A DNA stretch of 64,000 nt from JAXLRU01 sp046330935 (GTDB lineage Bacteria > Actinomycetota > Actinomycetes > Actinomycetales > Kineosporiaceae): NCBI GenBank assembly GCA_046330935.1, contig JAXLRU010000004.1, forward strand, positions 310,001 through 374,000, read 5' to 3'. The translations under genes were made by a program, and so were the position numbers. Below the pieces are notes generated by a model. That model saw nothing but the letters and a program-made list of their open reading frames with translations, did no database searches and had not been told where the DNA came from. Below are positions 21,326 to 28,094 of the stretch, piece after piece (the stretch's first letter is position 1; every line of letters begins with the position of its first letter).

Positions 21326-23587
21326 GTGTTCGGCACCAGCACCGGTGACGGTTCCGCGGCCCCGGCCGCGTTCCTGCTCGCCGGCGCGCGCCTGGTGGGT
21401 GAGCGCGCCAGCGACCCCGACGACGTCGGCGACGAGGTCGCAGCGCTGGTCACCGTGCTCGACGAACTGGTCCGCGCCCGCGTGCAGGAGCTGCCCCACC
21501 TGCCCCGCCAGCGGGGCCCCGAGGGCGCGACGTCGCCGTCCCCCTCCGCCGCCGCGCTGGCGCCGGACGTGACGGCGACCGCCCGCCGGTTGGAGGGCGG
21601 CTGGCAGGTGCTCGGCCCCCGCACCTGGCCCGGCTCGCACCGCCGCGACCTCGAGCTCGTGCTCGTGGGTCCCGGCGGGGTGCTGGTGGGCGTGGGGGTC
21701 GGCTGGGTCAACCTGAGGGTGGCGGGCGGTCACCTGTGGCGGGGCCCGGAGTGCGCGGACGTCGTCCTGGACGCCGTGAGCGCCGACGCCGACGCCGTGC
21801 GCCGCGTGCTCGCCGAGGTCGGGCTCGCGCCGGCCGAGGTCACGCCGCTGGCCCTGGCCACGGGCGCCGACCCCCAGCCCGCCGTCGTCCGGGGCGTCGC
21901 CGTCGTCGGCCTCGCCCGGCTCGCCTCGATGCTCGTGCGCCGCGGCGGCCGCCTCGAACCGCCCTCCGTGCAGGCCGTGGGCGACGCCCTGCGCCGGGCG
22001 TGCCCCGCGCGAGGGCGGCAACCGCTGGGATCCGGCGGCACAGGGGGCACGGGCGGTACGGGCGCCGGAGCCGAGGAGCACCGGCTGCCGCAGCTGGGGT
22101 TGGCCGCGCTGGCCCCGCTCGCCGCCACCGAGAACGACCGGGTGCAGCGCGCCCTCGACGACGTGCTGTCGACCCCCGCCGCCCCCGCCTGGGCGACGTG
22201 GCTGCACCCCGAGCAGGCCCGCGCCGCCGGGCGGCCCCTGCCGGGCCCGGCCCTGCTCACCGGCCCCTCGGGGACCGGCAAGACCGTGGTGGCGCTGCAC
22301 CGGGCTCGCGTCGCGGCGGCGTCCGGCCGCCGGGTGCTGCTCACCTCACCCGTACGGGGCGTCGCACAGGCCGACCGCGCCGTCGCCCGCCGGATGGCCG
22401 GATGGGGATGGGACGGCGTCGACTTCCTCGGCCTGCCTGCCGTCGCGGCCCGGATCCTCGGCGACGCGCGTGGCGACGGCGGCCCCGGCCCCTCCGGCGT
22501 GGCCGGACCGGCGGGCTCCGAGGGTGCGCCCGTCGCGGCCGACGCGTGCTGGGCGCAGGCCTGGGCCGAGGTGGGGCCCCCGCCCGGCGCGGGGCTGCCC
22601 ACGGAGCGGTTCTGGCGCGAGGAGGTGACGGCCGTGCTGGGCCGGGGCCTGGAGGCCGAGCAGGACCACGCCGACTGGTGCGACAGCCGCCCCGTCATGC
22701 TGCCCGAGCCCGTGCGCGCACGGGTGTGGGAACTGGCCGAGGCCTACCGGCACGCGCTGCGGGAGGCGGGCGCGCTCGACGAGGAGGAGCTGTTCCGGCT
22801 CGCGCGGGCACGCCTGGCGGTGCCGCACCGACCGCTGTGGGACGCCGTGGTGGTCGACGACGCCCAGGACGTCACCTGGGCAGGACTGCAGCTCGTGCTG
22901 GCGCTGGCGGGCGCCCGCCCCGAGGCGCTGCTGCTGGTGTCCGACCCCGACCAGGCGTGCAGCCGCGCCTGCGCCACCCTGGGCGAGGCCGGGCTCGACC
23001 TCGCCGACCGCGTGCTCTCGCTGCGCCAGGACCACCGCTGCGCCGACCAGGTGCTCACCGCCGCCCACGCCCTGATGCGCTCGGGCGACGCGCGGGGCCG
23101 GCTGGTCGCCGTCGCCCACCCCCGGCGCGCGGGCGGGCAGGTGGTCTCGGCGCAGGCCCGTGACGACGCCGAGCGCGAGGCGCTGCTCGTGCAGGCGCTG
23201 CGTGATCACGTCCCCTCCGGTGGCAGGCCCGACCAGGCGGTGCTGGTGGCCGACGACGAGGCCGTAGCCCGCTGGCTGTCAGTGCTCACCGCGGCGGGCC
23301 TGCCCTGCACCGACCTGGCCGACGGCGGCGGGCACCCGGGTGGGCGGCGCGACGTCGCCGTCCGGGTCGGCACCCCTGAACGGGCCCGGGGCCGCGACTT
23401 CGCCCACGTCCTGCTGCCCGACCCGGACGCCTTCGACCCCTCCCCCGGCCTGGGCCCGCGCTCCGGGGACGCCGTCGTGGAGTCGTTGCGCGCCGCGGGG
23501 CGCCGCCGGCGCCACGCCGCCGCGACCCGGGCGCGTGACCTGCTGTGGCTCTGCCGAACGGGGGACGCGCCGCCGCAGGAGGTGTGA
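21326..23587 (+). CDS. UvrD/Rep-like superfamily 1 helicase-type ATPase with degenerate NERD domain
   Basis: The product has 753 residues from GTG 21326, with AGGAGG 7 bases upstream. Residues about 75-150 resemble a NERD (nuclease-related) domain ('GGWQVLGPRTWPGSHRRDLE', 'LVLVGPGGVLVGVGVGWVN'), but where active NERD domains have an acidic-x-Lys pair after the 'GPxGVxV' strand this one has VGVGVGW, so nuclease activity is doubtful. The ATPase core has Walker A 'GPSGTGKT' at about 313-320, Walker B 'VVVDDAQDV' near 507, a helicase motif III-like 'LLLVSDPDQACSR' and an Arg-finger region 'LRQDHRCADQVL'. Motifs for DNA unwinding further on ('RVGTPERARGRDFAHVLL') are recognisable but short. Partners and role are unknown; it may act in DNA repair or defence. 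Confidence 0.8.
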   Translation: MFGTSTGDGSAAPAAFLLAGARLVGERASDPDDVGDEVAALVTVLDELVRARVQELPHLPRQRGPEGATSPSPSAAALAPDVTATARRLEGGWQVLGPRTWPGSHRRDLELVLVGPGGVLVGVGVGWVNLRVAGGHLWRGPECADVVLDAVSADADAVRRVLAEVGLAPAEVTPLALATGADPQPAVVRGVAVVGLARLASMLVRRGGRLEPPSVQAVGDALRRACPARGRQPLGSGGTGGTGGTGAGAEEHRLPQLGLAALAPLAATENDRVQRALDDVLSTPAAPAWATWLHPEQARAAGRPLPGPALLTGPSGTGKTVVALHRARVAAASGRRVLLTSPVRGVAQADRAVARRMAGWGWDGVDFLGLPAVAARILGDARGDGGPGPSGVAGPAGSEGAPVAADACWAQAWAEVGPPPGAGLPTERFWREEVTAVLGRGLEAEQDHADWCDSRPVMLPEPVRARVWELAEAYRHALREAGALDEEELFRLARARLAVPHRPLWDAVVVDDAQDVTWAGLQLVLALAGARPEALLLVSDPDQACSRACATLGEAGLDLADRVLSLRQDHRCADQVLTAAHALMRSGDARGRLVAVAHPRRAGGQVVSAQARDDAEREALLVQALRDHVPSGGRPDQAVLVADDEAVARWLSVLTAAGLPCTDLADGGGHPGGRRDVAVRVGTPERARGRDFAHVLLPDPDAFDPSPGLGPRSGDAVVESLRAAGRRRRHAAATRARDLLWLCRTGDAPPQEV

Positions 23588-23667
23588 CGCGGGCCAGGTC
23601 GGGGAACTACCCCCCTGCCACCGCCGCGGTGTCCCCGAGTGCGCCGGTGGCGGCCCGAGGAGGTGCG

Positions 23668-24708
23668 ATGACGTCCGTTCCCGAGCCCCCCGAGGAGGCT
23701 CACGGCCGTGGTGCCGTCGAGTTCCCGCCCGGCGGCGCCGAGGAACCGGCCGAGTCGGCGCTGCGCCGGCGGCTGGAGTCCGAGCCGAACGACGTCGAGG
23801 CCTTCGATGCGCTCGCCGACCTGATCCGGCGGGGCTCGCCCCGCACCGGGCAGGGCGCGCCGCACGCCCGCGGTGACAACGCCGTGCGGGCCCTGGCCGA
23901 ACAGCTCGCCCACTCCCCCCGGGCCTGGTACCCGCTGCTGGAACTCGCACGGGTCGTCGTCCACGACGAACCCGAGGTGGCCGTCCGGCAGCTGTCGACC
24001 GCCGTGACCCGCGAGACGTCCGGGCGCGCGCTCGCCCAGGCGGTGCGGATCCTGCGCGAGGCCGGCCACGAGGGCGACGCCCTCGGTCTCGGCGTGGGCC
24101 ACTGGCACCCCCACGAGCACGATCTGGACGTCGCGCGCGAGCTCGTGCGCACCGCCCTGCAGTCGGGGCGCCGCGCCGACGCCGAGCGCTGGCTCGACGC
24201 GATCAGCGGGCACCCCGACCAGGCCCGCGGTGCGGCGCTGCGCCGCGAGCTCACCCCGCTGGTGGCCGGGCGCCGCCCCTTCGACTCCTTCCGCACGCGC
24301 GGTGTCGGCGTCGTGATCGCGACCGGGGAGCTCGACGTCGGGTCGGTCGAGGGCCTGCGCGCCGCCGCCGTCGGCGTCCGCGACCCCGACTCGCCACTGG
24401 TGCTCGACCTCGAGGAGGTGTCGTTCCTCGACTCGGTGGCGCTCGGCCAGATGATCGCCCTGCACAAGGACGTGAGCGCCCACGGGCACGGGCCGCTGCA
24501 CGTGGTCGCGACGACGCCCGCCGTGCGGCAGGTGCTGGAGCTGTCGGGTGGGACCCGGCTGTTCGACGTCCGCGACGACCTCGCCTCGGCCGTCGCCGCT
24601 GCTGTCGTGACCGGGGGTGGCGGCGGGCGCGAGCAGCAGACCGGCTCGGGGCGGTCCGGCTCGGGGCAGTCCGGCCCGGCCGGGCCCGGGACGCAGGGAC
24701 GCGGGTGA
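23668..24708 (+). CDS. STAS-domain protein with helical (TPR-like) N-terminal region
   Basis: The 346-residue product starts at ATG 23668, with GAGGAGG 4 bases upstream. Residues about 30-205 are helical with a repeat-like layout ('ALRRRLESEPNDVEAFDALADLI', 'AWYPLLELARVVV', 'DLDVARELVRTALQSGRRADAERWLD'), suggesting TPR-like packing. Residues about 210-310 form a STAS domain ('VGVVIATGELDVGSVEGLRAA', 'PLVLDLEEVSFLDSVALGQMIALHKDV', 'HVVATTPAVRQVLELSGG'). STAS anti-sigma antagonists are switched by phosphorylation of the second Ser in a DSSG loop; here the loop is D-S-V-A near residue 255, so the usual phosphosite is missing. The C-terminus is Gly/Ser-rich. It is likely a partner-switch or scaffold component whose partner is not visible nearby. 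Confidence 0.8.
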   Translation: MTSVPEPPEEAHGRGAVEFPPGGAEEPAESALRRRLESEPNDVEAFDALADLIRRGSPRTGQGAPHARGDNAVRALAEQLAHSPRAWYPLLELARVVVHDEPEVAVRQLSTAVTRETSGRALAQAVRILREAGHEGDALGLGVGHWHPHEHDLDVARELVRTALQSGRRADAERWLDAISGHPDQARGAALRRELTPLVAGRRPFDSFRTRGVGVVIATGELDVGSVEGLRAAAVGVRDPDSPLVLDLEEVSFLDSVALGQMIALHKDVSAHGHGPLHVVATTPAVRQVLELSGGTRLFDVRDDLASAVAAAVVTGGGGGREQQTGSGRSGSGQSGPAGPGTQGRG

Positions 24709-24763
24709 GCGACCGGACGAGCGGCGCTGCGACGACGCGCGGGCGATCGATGCGTGCGGACAC

Positions 24764-24794
24764 TGGACACCGCGGTGGCTGTGCGTGTTACCGT
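24764..24794 (+). promoter_or_regulatory. Probable promoter of the first cold-shock gene
   Basis: TGGACA (24764-24769) and TACCGT (24789-24794) are 19 bases apart (18 if the -10 is read as TTACCG), giving a start near 24801 and a 5' leader of about 250 nt. A long leader is typical of cold-shock protein mRNAs. The call is by eye only. Confidence 0.45.
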
Positions 24795-24829
24795 GGTCGC
24801 GGTTGCAGTTGCAGTTCCGTACGTTCTCG

Positions 24830-24862
24830 AACGCCCGCGGAGTTGAACTCCGGGGGCGTTTT
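24830..24862 (+). terminator. Hairpin with T-tract in the leader before the first cold-shock gene
   Basis: A two-part stem (AACGCCC/GGGCGTT outer, GGAGT/ACTCC inner, loop TGA) is followed by a run of Ts. It may be the terminator of the STAS gene ending at 24708, or an attenuator or structured element in the cold-shock leader, since the likely promoter at 24764 lies upstream of it. Confidence 0.5.
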
Positions 24863-25049
24863 CCATAGGAAGGCCTGTCCGACTCGTCCCACCCCTGGTG
24901 GTACGGCCGGTGGGCCCGAGGATCGCCTGGTGCCGCCGCGGCAACCCGGTCGTCGATCCGCCCGATCCCAGCCAGGGGCGAGGGCACCCGTCGGCCGTGA
25001 GCGCTGCCCGCCCGGGCAACGCAAGTTTCTCCCGTATGGAGTGCATGAC

Positions 25050-25253
25050 ATGGCACAGGGCACCGTGAAGTGGTTCAACGCCGAGAAGGGCTTCGGGTTC
25101 ATCACGCCCGATGGCGGCTCGGAGGACGTGTTCGTCCACTTCTCCGCAATCCAGAGCTCCGGCTACCGCTCGCTGGACGAGAACCAGCGCGTGGAGTTCG
25201 AGGTCACCCAGGGCCAGAAGGGCCCGCAGGCGGCTAACGTCCGCCCGCTCTGA
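25050..25253 (+). CDS. Cold-shock protein, first tandem copy
   Basis: This 67-residue single cold-shock domain starts 'MAQGTVKWFNAEKGFGFI' with RNP1 'KGFGFI' and RNP2 'VFVHF'. It binds single-stranded RNA and DNA and acts as an RNA chaperone in the cytoplasm. The start is fixed by the family N-terminus; TGGAG lies about 10 bases upstream. It differs from the second copy at only a few residues (Ser/Thr near 33, Val/Ala near 38, Asp/Glu near 51, Val/Ile near the end). The leader 25031-25049 is identical to that of the second copy. Two hairpins follow (25264-25281, 25321-25357). Confidence 0.97.
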   Translation: MAQGTVKWFNAEKGFGFITPDGGSEDVFVHFSAIQSSGYRSLDENQRVEFEVTQGQKGPQAANVRPL

Positions 25254-25263
25254 TCCCAGGCTT

Positions 25264-25281
25264 CCCCGCCGAGAGGCGGGG
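25264..25281 (+). terminator. Hairpin 1 after the first cold-shock gene
   Basis: A perfect 7-bp stem (CCCCGCC / GGCGGGG) with loop GAGA lies 10 bases after the stop. The equivalent position after the second copy carries the same stem. Confidence 0.6.
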
Positions 25282-25320
25282 CTGCTCCGCCGCAATGCGG
25301 GGCTGCACGACCTGATCCGC

Positions 25321-25357
25321 GAGGGCCTGGCCATCGCCCGTCGGTGGCCGGGCCCTC
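25321..25357 (+). terminator. Hairpin 2 after the first cold-shock gene
   Basis: A 12-bp stem (GAGGGCCTGGCC / GGCCGGGCCCTC, one wobble) has a 13-base loop; a counterpart follows the second copy at 25750-25784. Confidence 0.5.
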
Positions 25358-25478
25358 GTCGTGTCAGAAGGCACCAACCGCACCACCCGCACCACCGGTC
25401 CTCGTGAGCCTTCGGGCCGCGGACCGCGTGCTTTGCCCGGCCGGGCATCGCACCGTTTCCCCGTATGGAGTGCATGAC

Positions 25479-25682
25479 ATGGCACAGGGCACCGTGAAGT
25501 GGTTCAACGCTGAGAAGGGCTTCGGGTTCATCACGCCCGACGGCGGCACGGAGGACGTGTTCGCTCACTTCTCCGCGATCCAGAGCTCGGGCTACCGCAG
25601 CCTCGAGGAGAACCAGCGTGTGGAGTTCGAGGTGACCCAGGGCCAGAAGGGCCCCCAGGCCGCGAACATCCGCCCCCTCTGA
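25479..25682 (+). CDS. Cold-shock protein, second tandem copy
   Basis: A 67-residue cold-shock domain nearly identical to the product at 25050, with RNP1 'KGFGFI' and RNP2 'VFAHF'. The 19 bases before the start (25460-25478) match those of the first copy exactly, and both downstream hairpins are also duplicated, so a unit of about 430 bases has been duplicated in tandem. RNP2 has Ala where most family members have Val, a mild change at the RNA-binding face. It is probably transcribed with, or separately from, copy one; the intergenic 225 bases show no clear -35/-10 pair. Confidence 0.96.
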   Translation: MAQGTVKWFNAEKGFGFITPDGGTEDVFAHFSAIQSSGYRSLEENQRVEFEVTQGQKGPQAANIRPL

Positions 25683-25691
25683 TCCAGGCTT

Positions 25692-25710
25692 CCCCGCCCG
25701 CGTGGCGGGG
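25692..25710 (+). terminator. Hairpin 1 after the second cold-shock gene
   Basis: A 7-bp stem (CCCCGCC / GGCGGGG) with loop CGCGT lies 9 bases after the stop. Confidence 0.6.
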
Positions 25711-25749
25711 GTGCCGCACCGTGAGGCGCGGCAGGAGAACCTGACTCGC

Positions 25750-25784
25750 GAGGCCCGGTCACCGCTCGTCGGTGGCCGGGCCTC
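25750..25784 (+). terminator. Hairpin 2 after the second cold-shock gene
   Basis: A 14-bp stem (GAGGCCCGGTCACC / GGTGGCCGGGCCTC, one wobble) has a 7-base loop; it is the counterpart of 25321-25357. Confidence 0.55.
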
Positions 25785-25818
25785 GTCATGTTTCCGGCTC
25801 GGCCCGGGCGCAGCTCAC

Positions 25819-26105
25819 GGGACGGTTCGCGGCGATATCCGCCGCAGACAGTCCCCCAGCGACACCGCCCAACCCAGCCCCAGCTCACCGGACGGTTGGC
25901 GGCGATATCCGCCGCAGACAGTCCCCCAGCCAGCAGGCCCAGCCGCTCAGCACCGGGCACCCCCCGAACGCTCGGCCCGGGCGCAGCACGGGACGGTTCG
26001 CGGCGATATCCGCCGCAGACAGTCCCCCAGCCACCCCCCCACCCCGCCCCACCCCAGCCCCAGCTCACGGGACGGTTGGCGGCGATAACCGCCGCAGACA
26101 GTCCC
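25819..26105. repeat. Repeat family A: four palindromic units in a convergent intergenic region
   Basis: Units lie at 25819-25855, 25890-25925, 25990-26026 and 26069-26105. Each is an imperfect hairpin: outer arms GGACGGT / ACAGTCC (one mismatch), inner arms GCGGCG / CGCCGC, with an ATATC or ATAAC loop. Three are followed by CCCAG. Unit spacing is irregular (about 71, 100 and 79 bases), so this is not a CRISPR array. The stretch separates the second cold-shock gene (plus) from the TetR gene (minus) and holds no gene. Confidence 0.8.
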
Positions 26106-26125
26106 CGAGGAGCCCAGCACCCGGC

Positions 26126-26773
26126 CTAGGACGGGCCGGCCTGCTGGGGCGCCGCGGCGAGGAGCCCGAGCGTCGCGCCGACGAGCGCCTGCCGAGCCGC
26201 TGCCGCGTCGCCAAGGTAGCCCGCGGTCTCGGCGCCGTCGCGGAGCATGAGGAAGGTGCGGGCGGCGCCGACCGGATCAGGGTGGCCGGCCTCGGCCAGC
26301 GCCGTGGCGCAGACCCCCTCGAACCAGGCGCGGTGCTCGACGACGGCCCGGTGGACGGGATCGGCCGGGTCGGGGTACTCGGCCGCGGCGTTGATGAACG
26401 GGCAGCCGCGGAACCCCCCGGCGCACAGCTGCTCCCCGACGGAGGCGGCGAGGTCGAGCAGCAGCTCCGAGCCCTGCCTGCGCGAGGCGAGCGCGGTGAC
26501 GGCGTCGCGGACCAGGCGGTCCTGGGTGCGCACGTAGGCGAGGACGAGGTCCTCCTTGCCGGGGAAGTGCCGGTAGAACGTGGCTCGCGTGACCTGGGCG
26601 GCCTCGATGATCCTGTCGACCCCCACGCGGTGGATCCCCTCCGCGTAGAAGAGGGCCGACGCCGCAGCCAGCAGCCGCGCCCTCGCAGGAGACCCCGCGC
26701 CCGGCTCGCCGCCACGCGCAAGGGACGCAGGCGGCAACGAGTCCGCCCTGGAGCCGTCGTCGGTCGTGGTCAC
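26126..26773 (-). CDS. TetR-family repressor, probable regulator of ohr
   Basis: The product has 215 residues from GTG 26773, which lies 7 bases after a TATGCT -10 (minus strand, 26785-26780), consistent with a leaderless transcript; an upstream ATG at 26821 is less likely. The N-terminal helix-turn-helix is 'ARLLAAASALFYAEGIHRVGVDRIIEAAQVTRATFYRHFPGKEDL'. The ligand domain has one Cys in 'ELLLDLAASVGEQLCAGGFRGCPFINAA', a CxxxxxC pair ('CAGGFRGC') that is common in TetR proteins of the TetR_C_33-like group and could sense oxidants. It is divergent from an OsmC/Ohr gene, and a matching operator pair lies between them. Confidence 0.9.
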   Translation of the reverse strand: MTTTDDGSRADSLPPASLARGGEPGAGSPARARLLAAASALFYAEGIHRVGVDRIIEAAQVTRATFYRHFPGKEDLVLAYVRTQDRLVRDAVTALASRRQGSELLLDLAASVGEQLCAGGFRGCPFINAAAEYPDPADPVHRAVVEHRAWFEGVCATALAEAGHPDPVGAARTFLMLRDGAETAGYLGDAAAARQALVGATLGLLAAAPQQAGPS

Positions 26774-26784
26774 CCACTCAGCAT

Positions 26785-26798
26785 AGACCGACCGTTCT
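26785..26798. promoter_or_regulatory. Operator-like site at the TetR promoter
   Basis: AGACCGACCGTTCT overlaps the upstream edge of the TetR -10 element. It matches the site at 26862-26875 at 12 of 14 positions. Confidence 0.55.
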
Positions 26799-26861
26799 CG
26801 CCCTAGCGTGGCAGAGATCACACGTCAGGAGCACATGCGCCATCGGTGTTACTCTCGAAAG

Positions 26862-26875
26862 AGAACGAACGTTCT
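26862..26875. promoter_or_regulatory. Operator-like palindrome at the ohr promoter
   Basis: AGAACGAACGTTCT has perfect AGAAC / GTTCT arms with a 4-base spacer. It lies just downstream of a TACTCT -10-like hexamer (26850-26855), so a bound repressor would cover the start of ohr transcription. Confidence 0.6.
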
Positions 26876-26902
26876 ACCTACGTCAGCTCGGAAGGAACCG
26901 AC

Positions 26903-27325
26903 ATGACCGCCGTCTACACCGCCGTCGCCACCGCCACCGGGGAGGGCCGCAACGGTCACACCCGCACCGACGACGGGCTGGTCGACCTCGACCTCGCCGT
27001 CCCCAAGGAGATGGGCGGCCCGGGCGGCGCCACCAACCCCGAGCAGCTGTTCGCCGCCGGGTACGCGGCCTGCTTCCACAGCGCGCTCAAGCTCGTGGCC
27101 GCGCAGCGCAAGGTGGCCCTGACCGACTCCGCCGTCACCGCCGAGGTCGGCATCGGTCCCGACGGCATGGGCGGCTTCGGCCTCGAGATCGCCCTCCATG
27201 TCGAGCTCGGCGGCCTCGACCAGGCCACCGCCGACGCGATCGTCGCCGTCGCGCACCGGGTCTGCCCCTACTCCAACGCCGTCCGCGGCAACGTCGAGGT
27301 CCGCCTCGAGGCCGTCGTCGGCTGA
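26903..27325 (+). CDS. ohr: OsmC/Ohr-family organic hydroperoxide reductase
   Basis: The 140-residue enzyme has the two family cysteines: peroxidatic C57 in 'FAAGYAACFHSALKL' and resolving C121 in 'HRVCPYSNAVRGN', with the conserved 'TNPEQLFAAGYA' and 'ATATGEGRNGHTRTDDG' segments. It reduces organic peroxides using lipoylated or dithiol partners in the cytoplasm. ATG 26903 is preceded by GGAAGGA. It is transcribed divergently from the TetR gene through a region with two related operators. Ohr is usually controlled by a MarR-type OhrR, so TetR control is less common. Confidence 0.93.
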   Translation: MTAVYTAVATATGEGRNGHTRTDDGLVDLDLAVPKEMGGPGGATNPEQLFAAGYAACFHSALKLVAAQRKVALTDSAVTAEVGIGPDGMGGFGLEIALHVELGGLDQATADAIVAVAHRVCPYSNAVRGNVEVRLEAVVG

Positions 27326-27335
27326 CCTTCGCGCC

Positions 27336-28094
27336 TCAGCCCTTCAACCGCTCGATCAGCGCGACCACCGGCTCGGCCGCCCGGGCCGCGGGCACGCCGT
27401 CGTCGTGGATGTTCGACAGCAGCACGCGGTCGGCGTCGGTGTGGCCGGGCCGGGGCCGGTGGCCGAGGTAGGCGGACAGGCTCTCGCTGGTGGCGAGGCC
27501 GGGCCGTTCCCCGACGAGCAGCACGACGACGGCGGGGTCGAGCAGCGCGCCGACGTCGTTCATCACGCCGACGCGGCAGTGCCGGACGACGAACGGCCGC
27601 CCCAGGCTCCACCCTCGCGCGCGGACGGCGTCCAGCAGGGCGGGCAGCAGCACGGGCACCTGGGCGGCGACGGCCGTGGAGGATAACCCGTCGCCCACGA
27701 CCACCTGGACGTCCGCCCCGCGCGGGTGGTCGGCCAGCGCCGCGACGGCGTCCTCTGACAGGCGGCGCCCCAGGTCGGGCCGGCGCAGGTACTCGGCCTT
27801 GGAGCCGGCGCAGGTGGACACCTCGAGCAGGTCCAGCCGTGCGGCGAGCTCGCCGAGCGGCCCCTCGCCCAGGACCAACGGCGTCCGGACGGCGTCCCGC
27901 GCCGCCGCGTGGTCGGCGCGCAGCCGCAGCACCTCGGCCGTGGGGTAGGAGGTACCGGCGCGCCCGAGCAGCACCCGCGCCGGGGTCAGCTCGCGCATCC
28001 GCGCCCGCAGGACGTCGTCCGCGCGGCCGCGCACCAGCTCCCCCGCCGCCGCGACCGGCCCGCGCTCCAGCTCCTCGCCGGTGGCCACGCTCAC
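27336..28094 (-). CDS. eutC: Ethanolamine ammonia-lyase small subunit EutC
   Basis: The 252-residue small subunit of the adenosylcobalamin-dependent lyase that converts ethanolamine to acetaldehyde and ammonia. Family segments: 'LRLRADHAAARDAVRTPL', 'STCAGSKAEYLRRPDLGRRLS', 'DVQVVVGDGLSSTAVAAQVPVLLPAL', 'RPFVVRHCRVGVMNDVGALLDP', 'VVVLLVGERPGLATSESLSAYLGHRPRPG' and 'DADRVLLSNIHDDGVPA'. Its ATG overlaps the eutB stop by 4 bases, so the two subunits are translationally coupled. No microcompartment shell genes are present, so acetaldehyde is released into the cytoplasm. Confidence 0.96.
   Translation of the reverse strand: MSVATGEELERGPVAAAGELVRGRADDVLRARMRELTPARVLLGRAGTSYPTAEVLRLRADHAAARDAVRTPLVLGEGPLGELAARLDLLEVSTCAGSKAEYLRRPDLGRRLSEDAVAALADHPRGADVQVVVGDGLSSTAVAAQVPVLLPALLDAVRARGWSLGRPFVVRHCRVGVMNDVGALLDPAVVVLLVGERPGLATSESLSAYLGHRPRPGHTDADRVLLSNIHDDGVPAARAAEPVVALIERLKG

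Noticed and set aside
25036..25068. Ten-codon open frame overlapping the start of the cold-shock gene, present in both copies
   Set aside because: Its conservation follows from the identical leader and csp start codons; there is no separate SD or other sign of use.
25819..26105. Possible CRISPR array
   Set aside because: Units are palindromic, imperfect and irregularly spaced, intervals are not unique spacers of constant length, and no cas gene is near.
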